NCBI GenBank assembly: GCA_041745395.1
Contig: JBGTIZ010000275.1
Coordinates: 1-42,996 of the forward strand
Reading direction: 5' to 3'
DNA length: 42,996 nucleotides
DNA from: Hadersleviella sp041745395
Lineage (GTDB): Bacteria > Chloroflexota > Anaerolineae > Promineifilales > Promineifilaceae
Position 1 is the first letter of the stretch; each line of letters begins with the position of its first letter. Below are positions 23,997-32,521 of this stretch, piece after piece. The notes under the pieces are model-generated. The model did not search any database and was not told the origin of the DNA. It saw only the letters and a program-made list of their open reading frames with translations. The translations under genes and the position numbers were made by a program.

Positions 23997-26231
23997 TTAA
24001 CCGCTTATTTGTCGCAGAAGTTTTTGATAATCAGCAACATTGGGCGGTTTAAGAGACAAAATTTTATTAACCGTGACCACGGCCGCCTCATTTTGCCCCG
24101 CGTCTAGCTGTGCTTCACCCAATTTATCCAGCACTGCAATCGCTTGCGGAATGCGCTTTTGTTGAACATACAGTCGTGACAAACGGTCAACCAAGCCTGG
24201 CTCACCAGGACGACGCTCGACGATTTTCTCTAAAACGCTAACGAGGCGTCCCCCACGGCCACTTTTGGCTAATTGCACCAAATAACGGTCTAGCTCACGC
24301 AGCGCTTGGTCAGTCTGACCCAATTTATAGAGCAAATCAACAAAAGTCAGGGCAATTGGTTCATCTTGCGGGTCGAGACGACGTAGCTCGCGGTAAATGG
24401 GCATTGCCCCTTTCCACTCCAGCCGTTGAATATCCATATCGCCAATGAGTCGCAGAAGCTGAATGCGCCACTTCTTTTCATTGCTGCTTTGCCCCGCCAA
24501 TTTCAAGCCTTGGACATAAATTTCACGCGCTTTGGCGGCTTGCGCTAGTTGATAATGTGCTTGACCAAGGCCAATATATTGTTCAATGGCGCGGTCAACG
24601 GCCCCATGTTGTAGAAGCAATTTAATGAGGTTTTCGCGTGTTTCCACGTTGATGGGCGAAGCTTCAACCGCTCGTTCAAAGGCGTGGAACGCGCCGTTGA
24701 GGTCGCCACGCGTTTGGTACGCACGGCCGAGTACCAAGAATTTTTGGGTTGCCGGACCCACACGCTGTTGCTTGAGCAACAGGTCAGCCATTTGCATGTG
24801 GGCGGGTAAATAATTGGGGGACAAACTAATGGCGCGGTAAACTTCTTCCATAGCGGTGGCATACAGCCCTTTTTGCGCATGTTCTTGGGCTTCGTAGAGC
24901 AATTCTAGGACTTGTGATGACCCGGCGGTGAGAATATCACCCAGAATCATCAGGTCGCCTTTGCCCGCCATTTGGTTAAGTCTTTCACGGGCGGAGCGGA
25001 CCTCTTCTTGCCATTTTTCCTGACCCAAAAATTCGGTTAGGGTTTGGCAAAAGTTGAGTGCTTTATCAACTGAATTGCGGCCCAGCAGGTCTTGTTCGAG
25101 GGCAGAGTACAGTTCTTGCACACGGCCGTGTTTGGGCGCGGGCACAGTCGCCAAATCCACCTGCCGCAACACCACAATGCCGTTACGCACCGCCTCTGGA
25201 TAATCTTTATTTGCCCGATATACCTCCATTAGGCCAAAGTGACTACCCAGCATATACGCCTTATCTTCGACGGCGCGGTTAAAGGAATTAAGAGCCTTGT
25301 TATACTGATTGTGCTCTAGGCAGAGCAGACCCAAATTATAATACGCGGCCGTGCTATTCAGCCCCGTGCGAATCGCCTGCTCATATCCATCAATCGCTTG
25401 GTCCAGCAACCCCCGCGTCTGATAATCCAACGCCTGACTAATTAGCGTCATGCGCTGCATCCGCGCCATTTCATCCCCTACGCCACTATCCGAGAAAATC
25501 TCTTCTGCCAGCCGCTCCCGCGCCAGTCGTTGCGCTTCCACGGCCAGAGCAATAATCCGCCGCTTCGCTTTTTCTTCCCCCAACAAAGTTTCTAAACGGC
25601 GCGGCTTAGCGGCGGCGTCAGCGATGCCTTGTTCATCTGCAAACGCCTTTTCCCCATGCTGAAGCAGTTCAATCGCTGTCCGCACATCTGGATTGCGCTG
25701 GTCAAGCTTCAACGCCATCTGACACGCTTCCAAGGCGCGTCCCGCATCATTCTGCTTCTCAAACAGGCGAGCCACAATCATGTATTCGTTGACTGCCTGC
25801 TCAATTTGGTTTTGGCGAGCATACACGGCCGCCAACCGCTGATGTACCTTGAGCAACGTGGGGTCTAAACTGGCCGCCATCAGCCACCGGTCTACGGCTT
25901 CATCCAAACGGCGGTCGCGTAGCTTCATTTCGCCCAGCACCATATAGGTTTGGGCGGCATTCTGGTACTGCCCCAACTTCTCCTGCACATCCGCCACTTG
26001 GCTCATATAAATGGCTTCCCCTTTGCTGAGGCGGGCGGCCATTTGATAATTCTCGAGGGCTTTGTCTAGCTCGTCCAAGCCACGATAGGCGGTTGCTAAG
26101 CCATCATACAAGTCAGGTTCGTTGGGCAACCCGCTAATGGCAATCTGGAACGCACGCACGGCGTCTTCCCAACGCTGTTCCCAGATAAAGGAACGCCCCT
26201 TATTCCCTGCTTCCTTGTAATCAATGGACAC
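23997..26231 (-). CDS. Large tetratricopeptide-repeat protein
   Basis: 744 residues made almost wholly of TPR-like helical pairs from residue 1 to 740, for example LYDGLATAYRGLDELDKALENY, recurring with the W/L/G/Y/A/P-type spacing. No signal peptide, membrane segment or enzyme domain is visible, so it is probably a cytoplasmic scaffold. The start is GTG at 26231, supported by GGAGG six bases or so upstream; no ATG in a better place is seen. It ends 204 bases before cdaA on the same strand, so it may share function or transcript with the c-di-AMP genes, but partners cannot be named. Confidence 0.85.
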   Translation of the reverse strand: MSIDYKEAGNKGRSFIWEQRWEDAVRAFQIAISGLPNEPDLYDGLATAYRGLDELDKALENYQMAARLSKGEAIYMSQVADVQEKLGQYQNAAQTYMVLGEMKLRDRRLDEAVDRWLMAASLDPTLLKVHQRLAAVYARQNQIEQAVNEYMIVARLFEKQNDAGRALEACQMALKLDQRNPDVRTAIELLQHGEKAFADEQGIADAAAKPRRLETLLGEEKAKRRIIALAVEAQRLARERLAEEIFSDSGVGDEMARMQRMTLISQALDYQTRGLLDQAIDGYEQAIRTGLNSTAAYYNLGLLCLEHNQYNKALNSFNRAVEDKAYMLGSHFGLMEVYRANKDYPEAVRNGIVVLRQVDLATVPAPKHGRVQELYSALEQDLLGRNSVDKALNFCQTLTEFLGQEKWQEEVRSARERLNQMAGKGDLMILGDILTAGSSQVLELLYEAQEHAQKGLYATAMEEVYRAISLSPNYLPAHMQMADLLLKQQRVGPATQKFLVLGRAYQTRGDLNGAFHAFERAVEASPINVETRENLIKLLLQHGAVDRAIEQYIGLGQAHYQLAQAAKAREIYVQGLKLAGQSSNEKKWRIQLLRLIGDMDIQRLEWKGAMPIYRELRRLDPQDEPIALTFVDLLYKLGQTDQALRELDRYLVQLAKSGRGGRLVSVLEKIVERRPGEPGLVDRLSRLYVQQKRIPQAIAVLDKLGEAQLDAGQNEAAVVTVNKILSLKPPNVADYQKLLRQISG

Positions 26232-26331
26232 GGAACCCTCCGAGGGTCAAGTTAGTAGATGGTGGGTAGTGGGTATTTAGGTGATGGCTGGTTTGTTGGT
26301 TTGACAAAGTAGCTTAGTGGTGGCCGAGTGA

Positions 26332-26359
26332 GAAGTAAAAAGTGAAAAGTGAAAAGTTT
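26332..26359. repeat. Heptamer array, four units (AAAGTGA type)
   Basis: Units GAAGTAA, AAAGTGA, AAAGTGA and AAAGTTT in the 198-base spacer between argF and the TPR gene. Same unit type as the array after ugd at 10342. Confidence 0.75.
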
Positions 26360-26429
26360 GGTTATATGTTAGCCACTTCTTGATTTTCAAGTTGATGTCT
26401 CACGTCTTAATGCCAATCACCCAATTTAT

Positions 26430-27362
26430 TTACTTTTTATTCGCCAACAAGTTTACCAAAATAGCTTTTTGGGCGTGCAAACGGTTTTCTGCTTGGGCAA
26501 ACATGACGGATTGTGGGCCGTCGGCCACGTCGGCCGAGATTTCGTAGCCGCGATAGGCGGGTAGGCAGTGCATCACAATGCAGTCAGGTTGCGCCGGGTC
26601 TAGGAGTTGTTGGTTGACTTGGTAGGGGGCAAAAAGCGTCTGCCGTTTTTGCTTTTCTTCTTCTTGTCCCATGCTCGTCCACGTATCGGTATAGATAACG
26701 TCGGCCTGAGCCACGGCCGTGGACAGACCCGCGACCCCTTCATAGGCCACGTAGCTCGCGCCCGCTGTTTTCAACCTATCCGCCACCGCAAAATCAGCTT
26801 CAGCTAAGCCATAGCCCGCTGGCGTCGCTAGCGCAAAATTCATGCCGCTCAGCATCGCGCCAAAAAGCAACGACCGCGCCACGTTATTGCCGTCCCCCAC
26901 ATAAACCAGCTTGACCCCCGCCAGCCCATCTTTATGTTCCAAAATGGTCAGCAAATCGGCCAGCCCTTGCGCTGGATGATTGTAGTCAGACAGCCCGTTG
27001 ATAACCGGCACAGCCGCGTACTCAGCCAACTCCAACACGTCCTGATGGGCAAACACCCGCGCCATAATGCCGTCCACATACCCAGACAGCACCCGGGCCA
27101 CGTCAGCGGGGGTTTCACGGGTTCCCATTTGTACTTCGGCGGGGGAGATGTAAAGCGCGTGTCCGCCCAGTTGCACCATGCCCATCTCAAAGGAAACGCG
27201 GGTGCGTAGGGAGGGTTTTTGAAAGACCATGGCGAGGGTTTTGCCCGCTAAAAGCGGCTCGTTGCCGCCCTGTTTTTGGGCTTGTTTGAGGGACACGGCC
27301 GTGTCTAACAACCCTTTCAGTTGCCCCACCGATAAATCAGCCAAACCAAGAAAATGATTCAT
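26430..27362 (-). CDS. argF: Ornithine carbamoyltransferase
   Basis: Joins carbamoyl phosphate and ornithine to citrulline in arginine synthesis. 310 residues, normal size. The carbamoyl-phosphate loop is SLRTR (51-55) in KPSLRTRVSFE, HPAQ occurs in NHPAQGLADLLT, and the ornithine/catalytic site HCLPAYRG is near 268-275. The second domain carries DTWTSMG, typical of OTCase rather than aspartate carbamoyltransferase. No other arginine genes are near. ATG at 27362 starts the family's usual N-terminus (HFLGLADLS). A good extended -10 lies about 100 bases upstream. Confidence 0.95.
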   Translation of the reverse strand: MNHFLGLADLSVGQLKGLLDTAVSLKQAQKQGGNEPLLAGKTLAMVFQKPSLRTRVSFEMGMVQLGGHALYISPAEVQMGTRETPADVARVLSGYVDGIMARVFAHQDVLELAEYAAVPVINGLSDYNHPAQGLADLLTILEHKDGLAGVKLVYVGDGNNVARSLLFGAMLSGMNFALATPAGYGLAEADFAVADRLKTAGASYVAYEGVAGLSTAVAQADVIYTDTWTSMGQEEEKQKRQTLFAPYQVNQQLLDPAQPDCIVMHCLPAYRGYEISADVADGPQSVMFAQAENRLHAQKAILVNLLANKK

Positions 27363-27458
27363 AATCTTCTGCCATTTAACGAAACAATTTTGGCACCATA
27401 CGCTCTAAATAATCAACCCCAAACCGTAACGCCAAAATCAAAATTTCAGCGCACGGTC

Positions 27459-27467
27459 AGTATACCA
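27459..27467 (-). promoter_or_regulatory. Extended -10 promoter of argF
   Basis: TGGTATACT on the minus strand, an extended -10 with a near-consensus hexamer, about 97 bases upstream of argF. No arginine-repressor box is obvious in the leader. The rest of the spacer to 27794 contains no gene that I can support; a TTGACA at 27517-27522 on the plus strand may belong to a promoter of the next gene. Confidence 0.45.
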
Positions 27468-27794
27468 CACCGAAAAAAGCAGGGAAAGAAAGGGAGAGAA
27501 ACGGTATACATAAGAGCTTGACATAGCTTGTGTGGGTGCTATTGTTATGGTAAGATACTTGTCATAAAACAGATTGCATCAAGTTCTTAACAAAAGTTGG
27601 TTATTTATGCTCCGTCATGCCGTAGGCAGGGTGTAAAAAGACGTATTCAGCAGTAGACAACCAACATCCACACAAGCACGCAACGGGCTAGCCTCACTAA
27701 CTAGTACATACAAAGTACAGACAAACTTTATCGCTTGATAAAATGTACGCTCCCATGCCTGCACTTAGCACTATTCAACAAAAGGTGGTGACAC

Positions 27795-28847
27795 ATGCTT
27801 GACCTCATAATCGCTTTTATCAAAGGCGCGCGCAATATCGTCATTCCCATCGTGACGTTTATTGTTGGTTTGTTTATTGGGTTGGTGGTATTAGGCTGGT
27901 GGCTTGCCCCCGTAGATTGGGTAGACGCTGGTCCAGCCAATATGGCCGAAGGTTTCCAACAAATCTACTTGGAGAACTTGGCTCTACGCTACAGTGTAGA
28001 CCCGATGGCGCCCAGCCAACCTGATTATTACACCCAAGCCCTCGGTAATTGGCCCGACGCGCTAGAAATGGCCTGTGCCATGGCCAACACTTCCACCTTT
28101 GCCCAGCAAATGCAGACATTTATTGTCAGCGTGCTAAATCCTGCGGGGTGCGCGGCCGTAGATACCACGCCCGAGAGTGGCATGGGCGGCTGGCTCCTCC
28201 CTTGCTTCATCTTTCTTTTGGCTCTGGTTGCGGCCGGTTTGGCCTTCTTCTTCTGGAACAAACGGCAAGAGGCAGGGGCGGCTGATGCGGGCGACTTCAT
28301 CATGTCTACCAACAAGCCCACCTATGTGCCCGATGCCCCTCCCACCACAGGGGACGCGGGCGAGGAAAGTAGTGATGCGGTTACCCCCATTGCTAGCTAT
28401 CGCACAACATTTAACATTGGTTTGGACTCCTATGATGATTCATTCAGCATCGAAAGTTCGGCTGGCGACTTTTTGGGTGAATGTGGTGTCGGTATTTCTG
28501 AATCAATTGGCTCAGGCAGTCCACGCAACGTCGCCGCTTTTGAAGTGTGGCTGTTCGACAAGAACGACATTCGCACCATCACAAAAGTCGTCATGAGTGA
28601 ATACGCTTATATGGATGATGCGCTCAAAGCCAAACTGCAACCAAAGGGTGAACCAGCCCTTGCCCGACCCGATGAGGTTGTGGTGCTAGAAACGGCCGCG
28701 CTGATTATCAATGCTAAAATTACGGCCATGACCTACGGAGACGACCCAACTTTGCCCGAGAATAGCTACTTTGAGCAGTTCGGCATTGAGCTTTCGGCTT
28801 GGTCAAAAGATGATGCGCCCAGCGGTGGTTTTGACGATTTCTCTTAA
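27795..28847 (+). CDS. Two-transmembrane protein with a soluble C-terminal domain, function unknown
   Basis: I do not recognise a family. 350 residues: a first membrane segment at about 15-37, an outside region of about 95 residues with two cysteines (Cys93, Cys119), a second membrane segment at about 131-154, a disordered Asp/Pro/Thr linker and a folded-looking C-terminal domain (about 205-335) that begins YRTTFNIGLDSYDDSFSIE and ends near FGIELSAW. The topology suggests the C-terminal domain on the same side as the N-terminus, probably the cytoplasm. AAGGTGGTG seven bases upstream supports the ATG at 27795. It stands alone and has its own terminator. Confidence 0.75.
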   Translation: MLDLIIAFIKGARNIVIPIVTFIVGLFIGLVVLGWWLAPVDWVDAGPANMAEGFQQIYLENLALRYSVDPMAPSQPDYYTQALGNWPDALEMACAMANTSTFAQQMQTFIVSVLNPAGCAAVDTTPESGMGGWLLPCFIFLLALVAAGLAFFFWNKRQEAGAADAGDFIMSTNKPTYVPDAPPTTGDAGEESSDAVTPIASYRTTFNIGLDSYDDSFSIESSAGDFLGECGVGISESIGSGSPRNVAAFEVWLFDKNDIRTITKVVMSEYAYMDDALKAKLQPKGEPALARPDEVVVLETAALIINAKITAMTYGDDPTLPENSYFEQFGIELSAWSKDDAPSGGFDDFS

Positions 28848-28910
28848 AACGCAAATCGTTAGTGACCGAGCTGATGAAGTCAGCCAATATATCCAACAGA
28901 AATAGTTATC

Positions 28911-28943
28911 AAAAGGGTAAGCCTCGCGCCTATCCTTTTTTTT
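28911..28943 (+). terminator. Rho-independent terminator
   Basis: AAAGGGTAAGC pairs with GCCTATCCTTT (one mismatch, one G-T) around a 5-base loop and is followed by a T run. It ends the transcript of the membrane protein gene. Confidence 0.8.
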
Positions 28944-29045
28944 GTAAAGGGTAAGCTGTGCTCGTGTAGGTCATAGATATAGCCACCTCCAGCGTGTTAG
29001 ACGCACGCAGTCACTATTTCCAGCGCTTGGTATAAAACGCAAGGC

Positions 29046-29154
29046 ATCTTCCCAAAATATAGGGGAAGATGCCTCCCCCGGCACTTTTTATCCAGAGCGA
29101 TTAGCTAACTCACGCTGAGTGCCGGGGGTTTCCACCACGAATTTTTGAGAAGAT
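29046..29154 (+). repeat. Hairpin repeat family, copy 1
   Basis: Begins ATCTTCCCAAAAT as does the copy at 38001 and shares later blocks (GCACTTTT, CCAGAG, ACGAATTTTTG versus ACGGATTTTTG). It contains an 11-bp inverted repeat, CCCCCGGCACT (29075-29085) with AGTGCCGGGGG (29118-29128). No gene lies between 28848 and 29206. Confidence 0.75.
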
Positions 29155-29167
29155 ACTTGTGCAGGAA

Positions 29168-29203
29168 CAAAAAAAGAGACTCCACAAATGTTGTGAAGTC
29201 TCT
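29168..29203 (-). terminator. Terminator of the tRNA-Pro transcript
   Basis: On the minus strand, directly after the tRNA, AGAGACT pairs with AGTCTCT (the stem extends further through TCACAA/TTGTGG) and is followed by seven T. Confidence 0.85.
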
Positions 29204-29206
29204 GAG

Positions 29207-29280
29207 TCGGGGTGGCGGGATTTGAACCCACGGCCTCTGCGTCCCGAACGAAGCGCTCTGCCAAGCTGAGCTACACCCCG
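29207..29280 (-). tRNA. tRNA-Pro (anticodon CGG)
   Basis: Folds as a full cloverleaf of 74 bases on the minus strand: acceptor CGGGGTG with CACCCCG and discriminator A; D arm with GCTCAGCTTGGCAGAGC; anticodon loop TTCGGGA giving CGG, which reads CCG; T arm GTGGG TTCAAAT CCCGC. The anticodon stem has one T-C mismatch. CCA is not encoded. It stands alone with its own terminator. Confidence 0.95.
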
Positions 29281-29388
29281 ATTAAGGTGTAAGAAAAACG
29301 ATTATAGCCAAAAGAAAATGCGTGGGCAAACAGGTGAGAATTTCTTCACCTTATCCCCGTTTGCGCATGATTAGGCTCATAATCCAAG

Positions 29389-29429
29389 AAGCCCGTTGCC
29401 TGAAGCTCTGTCGAAGGCAACGGGCTTTT
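29389..29429. terminator. Terminator of the polyprenyl synthase gene
   Basis: AAGCCCGTTGCC pairs with GGCAACGGGCTT around a loop of about 16 bases. It lies four bases beyond the stop codon of the minus-strand gene; the T run is better on the plus strand. Confidence 0.65.
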
Positions 29430-29433
29430 ACGG

Positions 29434-30381
29434 TTAACGGGAACGACTAACGACCAAGTCAATCAGGCTTTCTAACTCATCACGGGCGGGCGAGGCGGGT
29501 AGGCGGTGCAATGCTTGACGTGATCTGTCCGCCATTTCCATGGCTTGCAAGCGGGCGATTTCTAACGCGCCCGACTCACGCATGCGCATCATCATCCGTT
29601 TGACGGGGTCGCTTTCAGGGAGGTCAGCCACGGCCGTGTGCCCATTATTTGGCGGGGCAAGCGCTATTCCTTCCGCCACCATCACCCCTCGACCCTGCTG
29701 AATATCCAGCCCCACTGGTTTACCTAATTCGGCCGCATCCCCCACCACGTCCAAAATATCATCCACAAGCTGGAAGGCCATGCCGAGGTTGTAGCCATAG
29801 TCGCGGAAATTATCAATCATTTCCTCGTCTGCCCCCGCAAAAGCTGACCCCATCTGCACCGCCACATCAAACAGGCTGGCCGTCTTGCGGGCGATAATCG
29901 TTTTGTACGTTTCTCGATCAATTTCGCCTGTTTTGGCCGCGTGCGCTTGTAAGGTTTCCCCTTCCACCAGCTTGACCGTCGCCAGAGCCATCATTTCGTT
30001 ATAGGGCTTGCCATACGGGGCCATCAGTTCATACACCTTGGTGAAGAGATAATCCCCAGTCAGCAGAGCAAAGGTGCGCCCCCAGCGGGCGTGGACGGCG
30101 ACTTTGCCACGGCGAAAGTCGCTGTGGTCGTTAATGTCATCATGAACGAGCGTGGCCGTGTGGACCATTTCCACGGCCGAGGCGAGCGGCACGGCCGTGT
30201 GGACATCCTGACCACCCGCCGCCAAATACGCCAGCAAAAGCAACTGCGGACGCACTCGCTTACCACCCGATGAAATAATATGCCGACTCGCTTCTTGCAA
30301 CGTTTCGACATCCGTCTCTACGGCGGCCAGTAATTTATCTTCTACAGCCAACATACCTTCTGCAACCAAACTGTGTGCCAT
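29434..30381 (-). CDS. Polyprenyl diphosphate synthase (all-trans, long-chain type)
   Basis: Elongates allylic diphosphates with isopentenyl diphosphate, to make the side chain of quinones or another polyprenyl. 315 residues. The two Asp-rich metal sites are intact: DDIND at 81-85 (LVHDDINDHSD) and DDILD at 207-211 (FQLVDDILDVVGD); GGKRVRP at 39-45 binds the homoallylic substrate. Small residues just before the first site (ATLVH) favour a long product such as hepta- to nonaprenyl; this is inference. The second site has the aspartates needed, so it is probably the catalytic subunit. AAGGA upstream supports the ATG at 30381. Three ACGGCCGT-like motifs lie within it. Confidence 0.9.
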   Translation of the reverse strand: MAHSLVAEGMLAVEDKLLAAVETDVETLQEASRHIISSGGKRVRPQLLLLAYLAAGGQDVHTAVPLASAVEMVHTATLVHDDINDHSDFRRGKVAVHARWGRTFALLTGDYLFTKVYELMAPYGKPYNEMMALATVKLVEGETLQAHAAKTGEIDRETYKTIIARKTASLFDVAVQMGSAFAGADEEMIDNFRDYGYNLGMAFQLVDDILDVVGDAAELGKPVGLDIQQGRGVMVAEGIALAPPNNGHTAVADLPESDPVKRMMMRMRESGALEIARLQAMEMADRSRQALHRLPASPARDELESLIDLVVSRSR

Positions 30382-30595
30382 CGTTTTTTCCTTAATAATG
30401 CCCCCAGCAAACAGACTGTGAGCATTCTGATTTTGATAAAGGGGATTTATACCATGTCCCTGACAACTTGTGTAAATCCCGATAATTCACAACTTTCAAT
30501 ATTTTTTGAACGAATTATAAAATAACGGTATAGCCACGTCAAGCCAAGAATCGTATCTGCTAGCCAAACTTCACGCAAGGATCAAGATAAGCGTT

Positions 30596-30627
30596 CAGCT
30601 AGTCAGCATTTTAGCCAGTCAGCTAGC
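30596..30627. repeat. Octamer array, four units (CAGCTAGT type)
   Basis: Degenerate 8-base units CAGCTAGT, CAGCATTT, TAGCCAGT and CAGCTAGC. Lies in the 583-base spacer between the divergent polyprenyl synthase and guaA genes, which holds no gene. Confidence 0.6.
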
Positions 30628-30743
30628 TCAACTGCGCATCAAACTTGATTTTTTCAGCTCGATAACAGGCTGTTTGATGAGTCGCTTCTTGTTTTAAGCC
30701 ACTCAGCCACTCGAATATGACCAAATTGTGTGGAGAAAAACAA

Positions 30744-30775
30744 GCTGACGTGCTGACCGGCTGAGACGCTGAATG
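30744..30775. repeat. Octamer array, four units (GCTGACCG type)
   Basis: Units GCTGACGT, GCTGACCG, GCTGAGAC and GCTGAATG, similar to the array at 15808. Confidence 0.75.
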
Positions 30776-30806
30776 CTTACAAACACCCTTTAGAATAGCC
30801 GAGCCG

Positions 30807-30827
30807 CCGCAGGCGGCGAGGCGTGTG
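30807..30827 (+). repeat. 21-base dispersed element, copy 1 (partner at 38150)
   Basis: CCGCAGGCGGCGAGGCGTGTG; the partner differs at one of 21 bases. It sits just upstream of the guaA promoter. Confidence 0.7.
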
Positions 30828-30850
30828 ACCGTATCCCCCGCAGGTGAATA

Positions 30851-30859
30851 TGATACAAT
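30851..30859 (+). promoter_or_regulatory. Extended -10 promoter of guaA
   Basis: TGATACAAT, an extended -10 element about 105 bases upstream of guaA. No convincing -35 hexamer. No purine riboswitch structure is evident in the leader. Confidence 0.5.
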
Positions 30860-30964
30860 CCGCACGGCTGGGCGAAGTTCAACAGGTTACAACGCCTGAC
30901 GCCCCAAAAAGTTGCGATACTCACCCAATTTGAAACCCGACGCGAAACGCCACACGAGGAATCC

Positions 30965-32521
30965 ATGACCCATGACACCATTATTGTTTTAGATTACGGC
31001 TCCCAATATACCCAACTCATCGCCCGGCGCGTGCGCGAGGCCAACGTGTACTGCGAGATGTTCTCTTGGCGCACCCCCGCCGAGCGCATCATGAAGCTCA
31101 ACCCCAAGGGGTTTATCCTGAGCGGTGGCCCCAACAGCGTTTATGATGCGGGTGCGCCGACCCTGCCCCGCTACGTGCTGGAGAGCGGCGTGCCCGTTTT
31201 GGGCATCTGCTATGGGATGCAACTGCTGGCGCATAATTTGGGCGGCCAAGTGGGCAGTAGCGGCCAGCGCGAATATGGCCTAGCCAACATCATTCTGGAT
31301 GAGCCGCAAAACCCGCTGTTTGCCAATATGCCGCACTCCGAAGTGGGTTTGCAGGTGTGGATGAGCCATGGGGACAAAGTGAATGCATTGCCGGCCTCGT
31401 TTCATCCCGTGGCGCACAGTGATAATGCCCCCTTTGCCGCCGCCGTCGATTCAGAACGCCGTTATTACACGGTGCAATTTCACCCCGAAGTTGTGCATAC
31501 GCCGCAGGGCACGCAGATGTTGAGTAATTTTGTGCATACGATTTGCGCCTGCACGGCCGACTGGACACCGGATAACTTTATCGAGGAGCAGGTGCAGAAA
31601 ATTCGGACACAGGTGGGGGATGGGCAGGTCGTTTTGGGGTTAAGCGGGGGGGTGGACTCGGCCGTGGCGGGGGCGTTGATTCATCGCGCCATCGGGAGTC
31701 AGCTCACCTCTATTTTTGTAGACCATGGCCTGTTGCGCCACAACGAAGCGGCGCAAGTGGTGCAAACCTTTCAGCATCAGCAGGGCATGAAGCTCATCCC
31801 GGTTAACGCTGTGGAAGAGTATATGGAAGCGTTGGCGGGCGTGACTGAACCAGAGCGCAAGCGTCATTTGATTGGCGAGAAATTTATCCGCATCTTTGAG
31901 CGGGAGGCGCATAAGCTGGGCGAGATAGATTTTCTGGCACAGGGCACGATTTACCCTGACGTTATCGAGAGCGCGGCGGCGGATAGACCAGAGGCGCACA
32001 CGATTAAGACGCATCATAATGTCGGCGGTCTGCCAGATGATATGCAGTTTGAACTGGTAGAGCCATTGCGTGACTTGTTCAAAGATGAAGTGCGGCGCAT
32101 TGGCACAGCGTTGGGCTTGCCCGATGGCATTGTGTGGCGGCAACCGTTTCCCGGGCCGGGTCTGGCGATTCGCTGTCTGGGTGAGGTGACGTGGCCCCGC
32201 CTCGAGAAGTTGCGCCAAGCGGACGCCATTTTTACGGAGGAGCTATATAAGGAAGGGCTGTTGCGCTATGGCACGGCGCAGGCGTTTGCGGTGTTGCTTC
32301 CGGTGCAGAGTGTGGGGGTGATGGGGGATCAGCGCACGTATGAGGAAGTAGTCGCTTTGCGGGCGGTGACGACGGAGGATTTTATGACGGCGGATTGGGC
32401 GCGGCTGGATTATGATTTGCTGGCGCGGGTGAGTCGGCGGATTGTGAATGAGGTGAAGGGGATTAATCGGGTGACGTATGATATTACGTCGAAACCGCCG
32501 GGGACGATTGAGTGGGAGTAG
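30965..32521 (+). CDS. guaA: GMP synthase (glutamine-hydrolysing)
   Basis: Converts XMP to GMP with glutamine and ATP. 518 residues, normal size. The class-I glutaminase domain (about 5-200) has the nucleophile Cys82 in LGICYGMQ and the His-Glu pair in QFHPEVVHT. The ATP-pyrophosphatase domain follows with the P-loop LSGGVDSAVAGAL (about 221-233), and the C-terminal dimer domain ends with the conserved PPGTIEWE. GAGGA upstream supports the ATG at 30965. Its last 10 bases overlap the start of the next gene, so the two are translationally coupled. It has no guaB neighbour here. Confidence 0.97.
   Translation: MTHDTIIVLDYGSQYTQLIARRVREANVYCEMFSWRTPAERIMKLNPKGFILSGGPNSVYDAGAPTLPRYVLESGVPVLGICYGMQLLAHNLGGQVGSSGQREYGLANIILDEPQNPLFANMPHSEVGLQVWMSHGDKVNALPASFHPVAHSDNAPFAAAVDSERRYYTVQFHPEVVHTPQGTQMLSNFVHTICACTADWTPDNFIEEQVQKIRTQVGDGQVVLGLSGGVDSAVAGALIHRAIGSQLTSIFVDHGLLRHNEAAQVVQTFQHQQGMKLIPVNAVEEYMEALAGVTEPERKRHLIGEKFIRIFEREAHKLGEIDFLAQGTIYPDVIESAAADRPEAHTIKTHHNVGGLPDDMQFELVEPLRDLFKDEVRRIGTALGLPDGIVWRQPFPGPGLAIRCLGEVTWPRLEKLRQADAIFTEELYKEGLLRYGTAQAFAVLLPVQSVGVMGDQRTYEEVVALRAVTTEDFMTADWARLDYDLLARVSRRIVNEVKGINRVTYDITSKPPGTIEWE

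Noticed and set aside
31640..32218. Long minus-strand frame inside guaA
   Set aside because: Shadow of a well conserved housekeeping gene.
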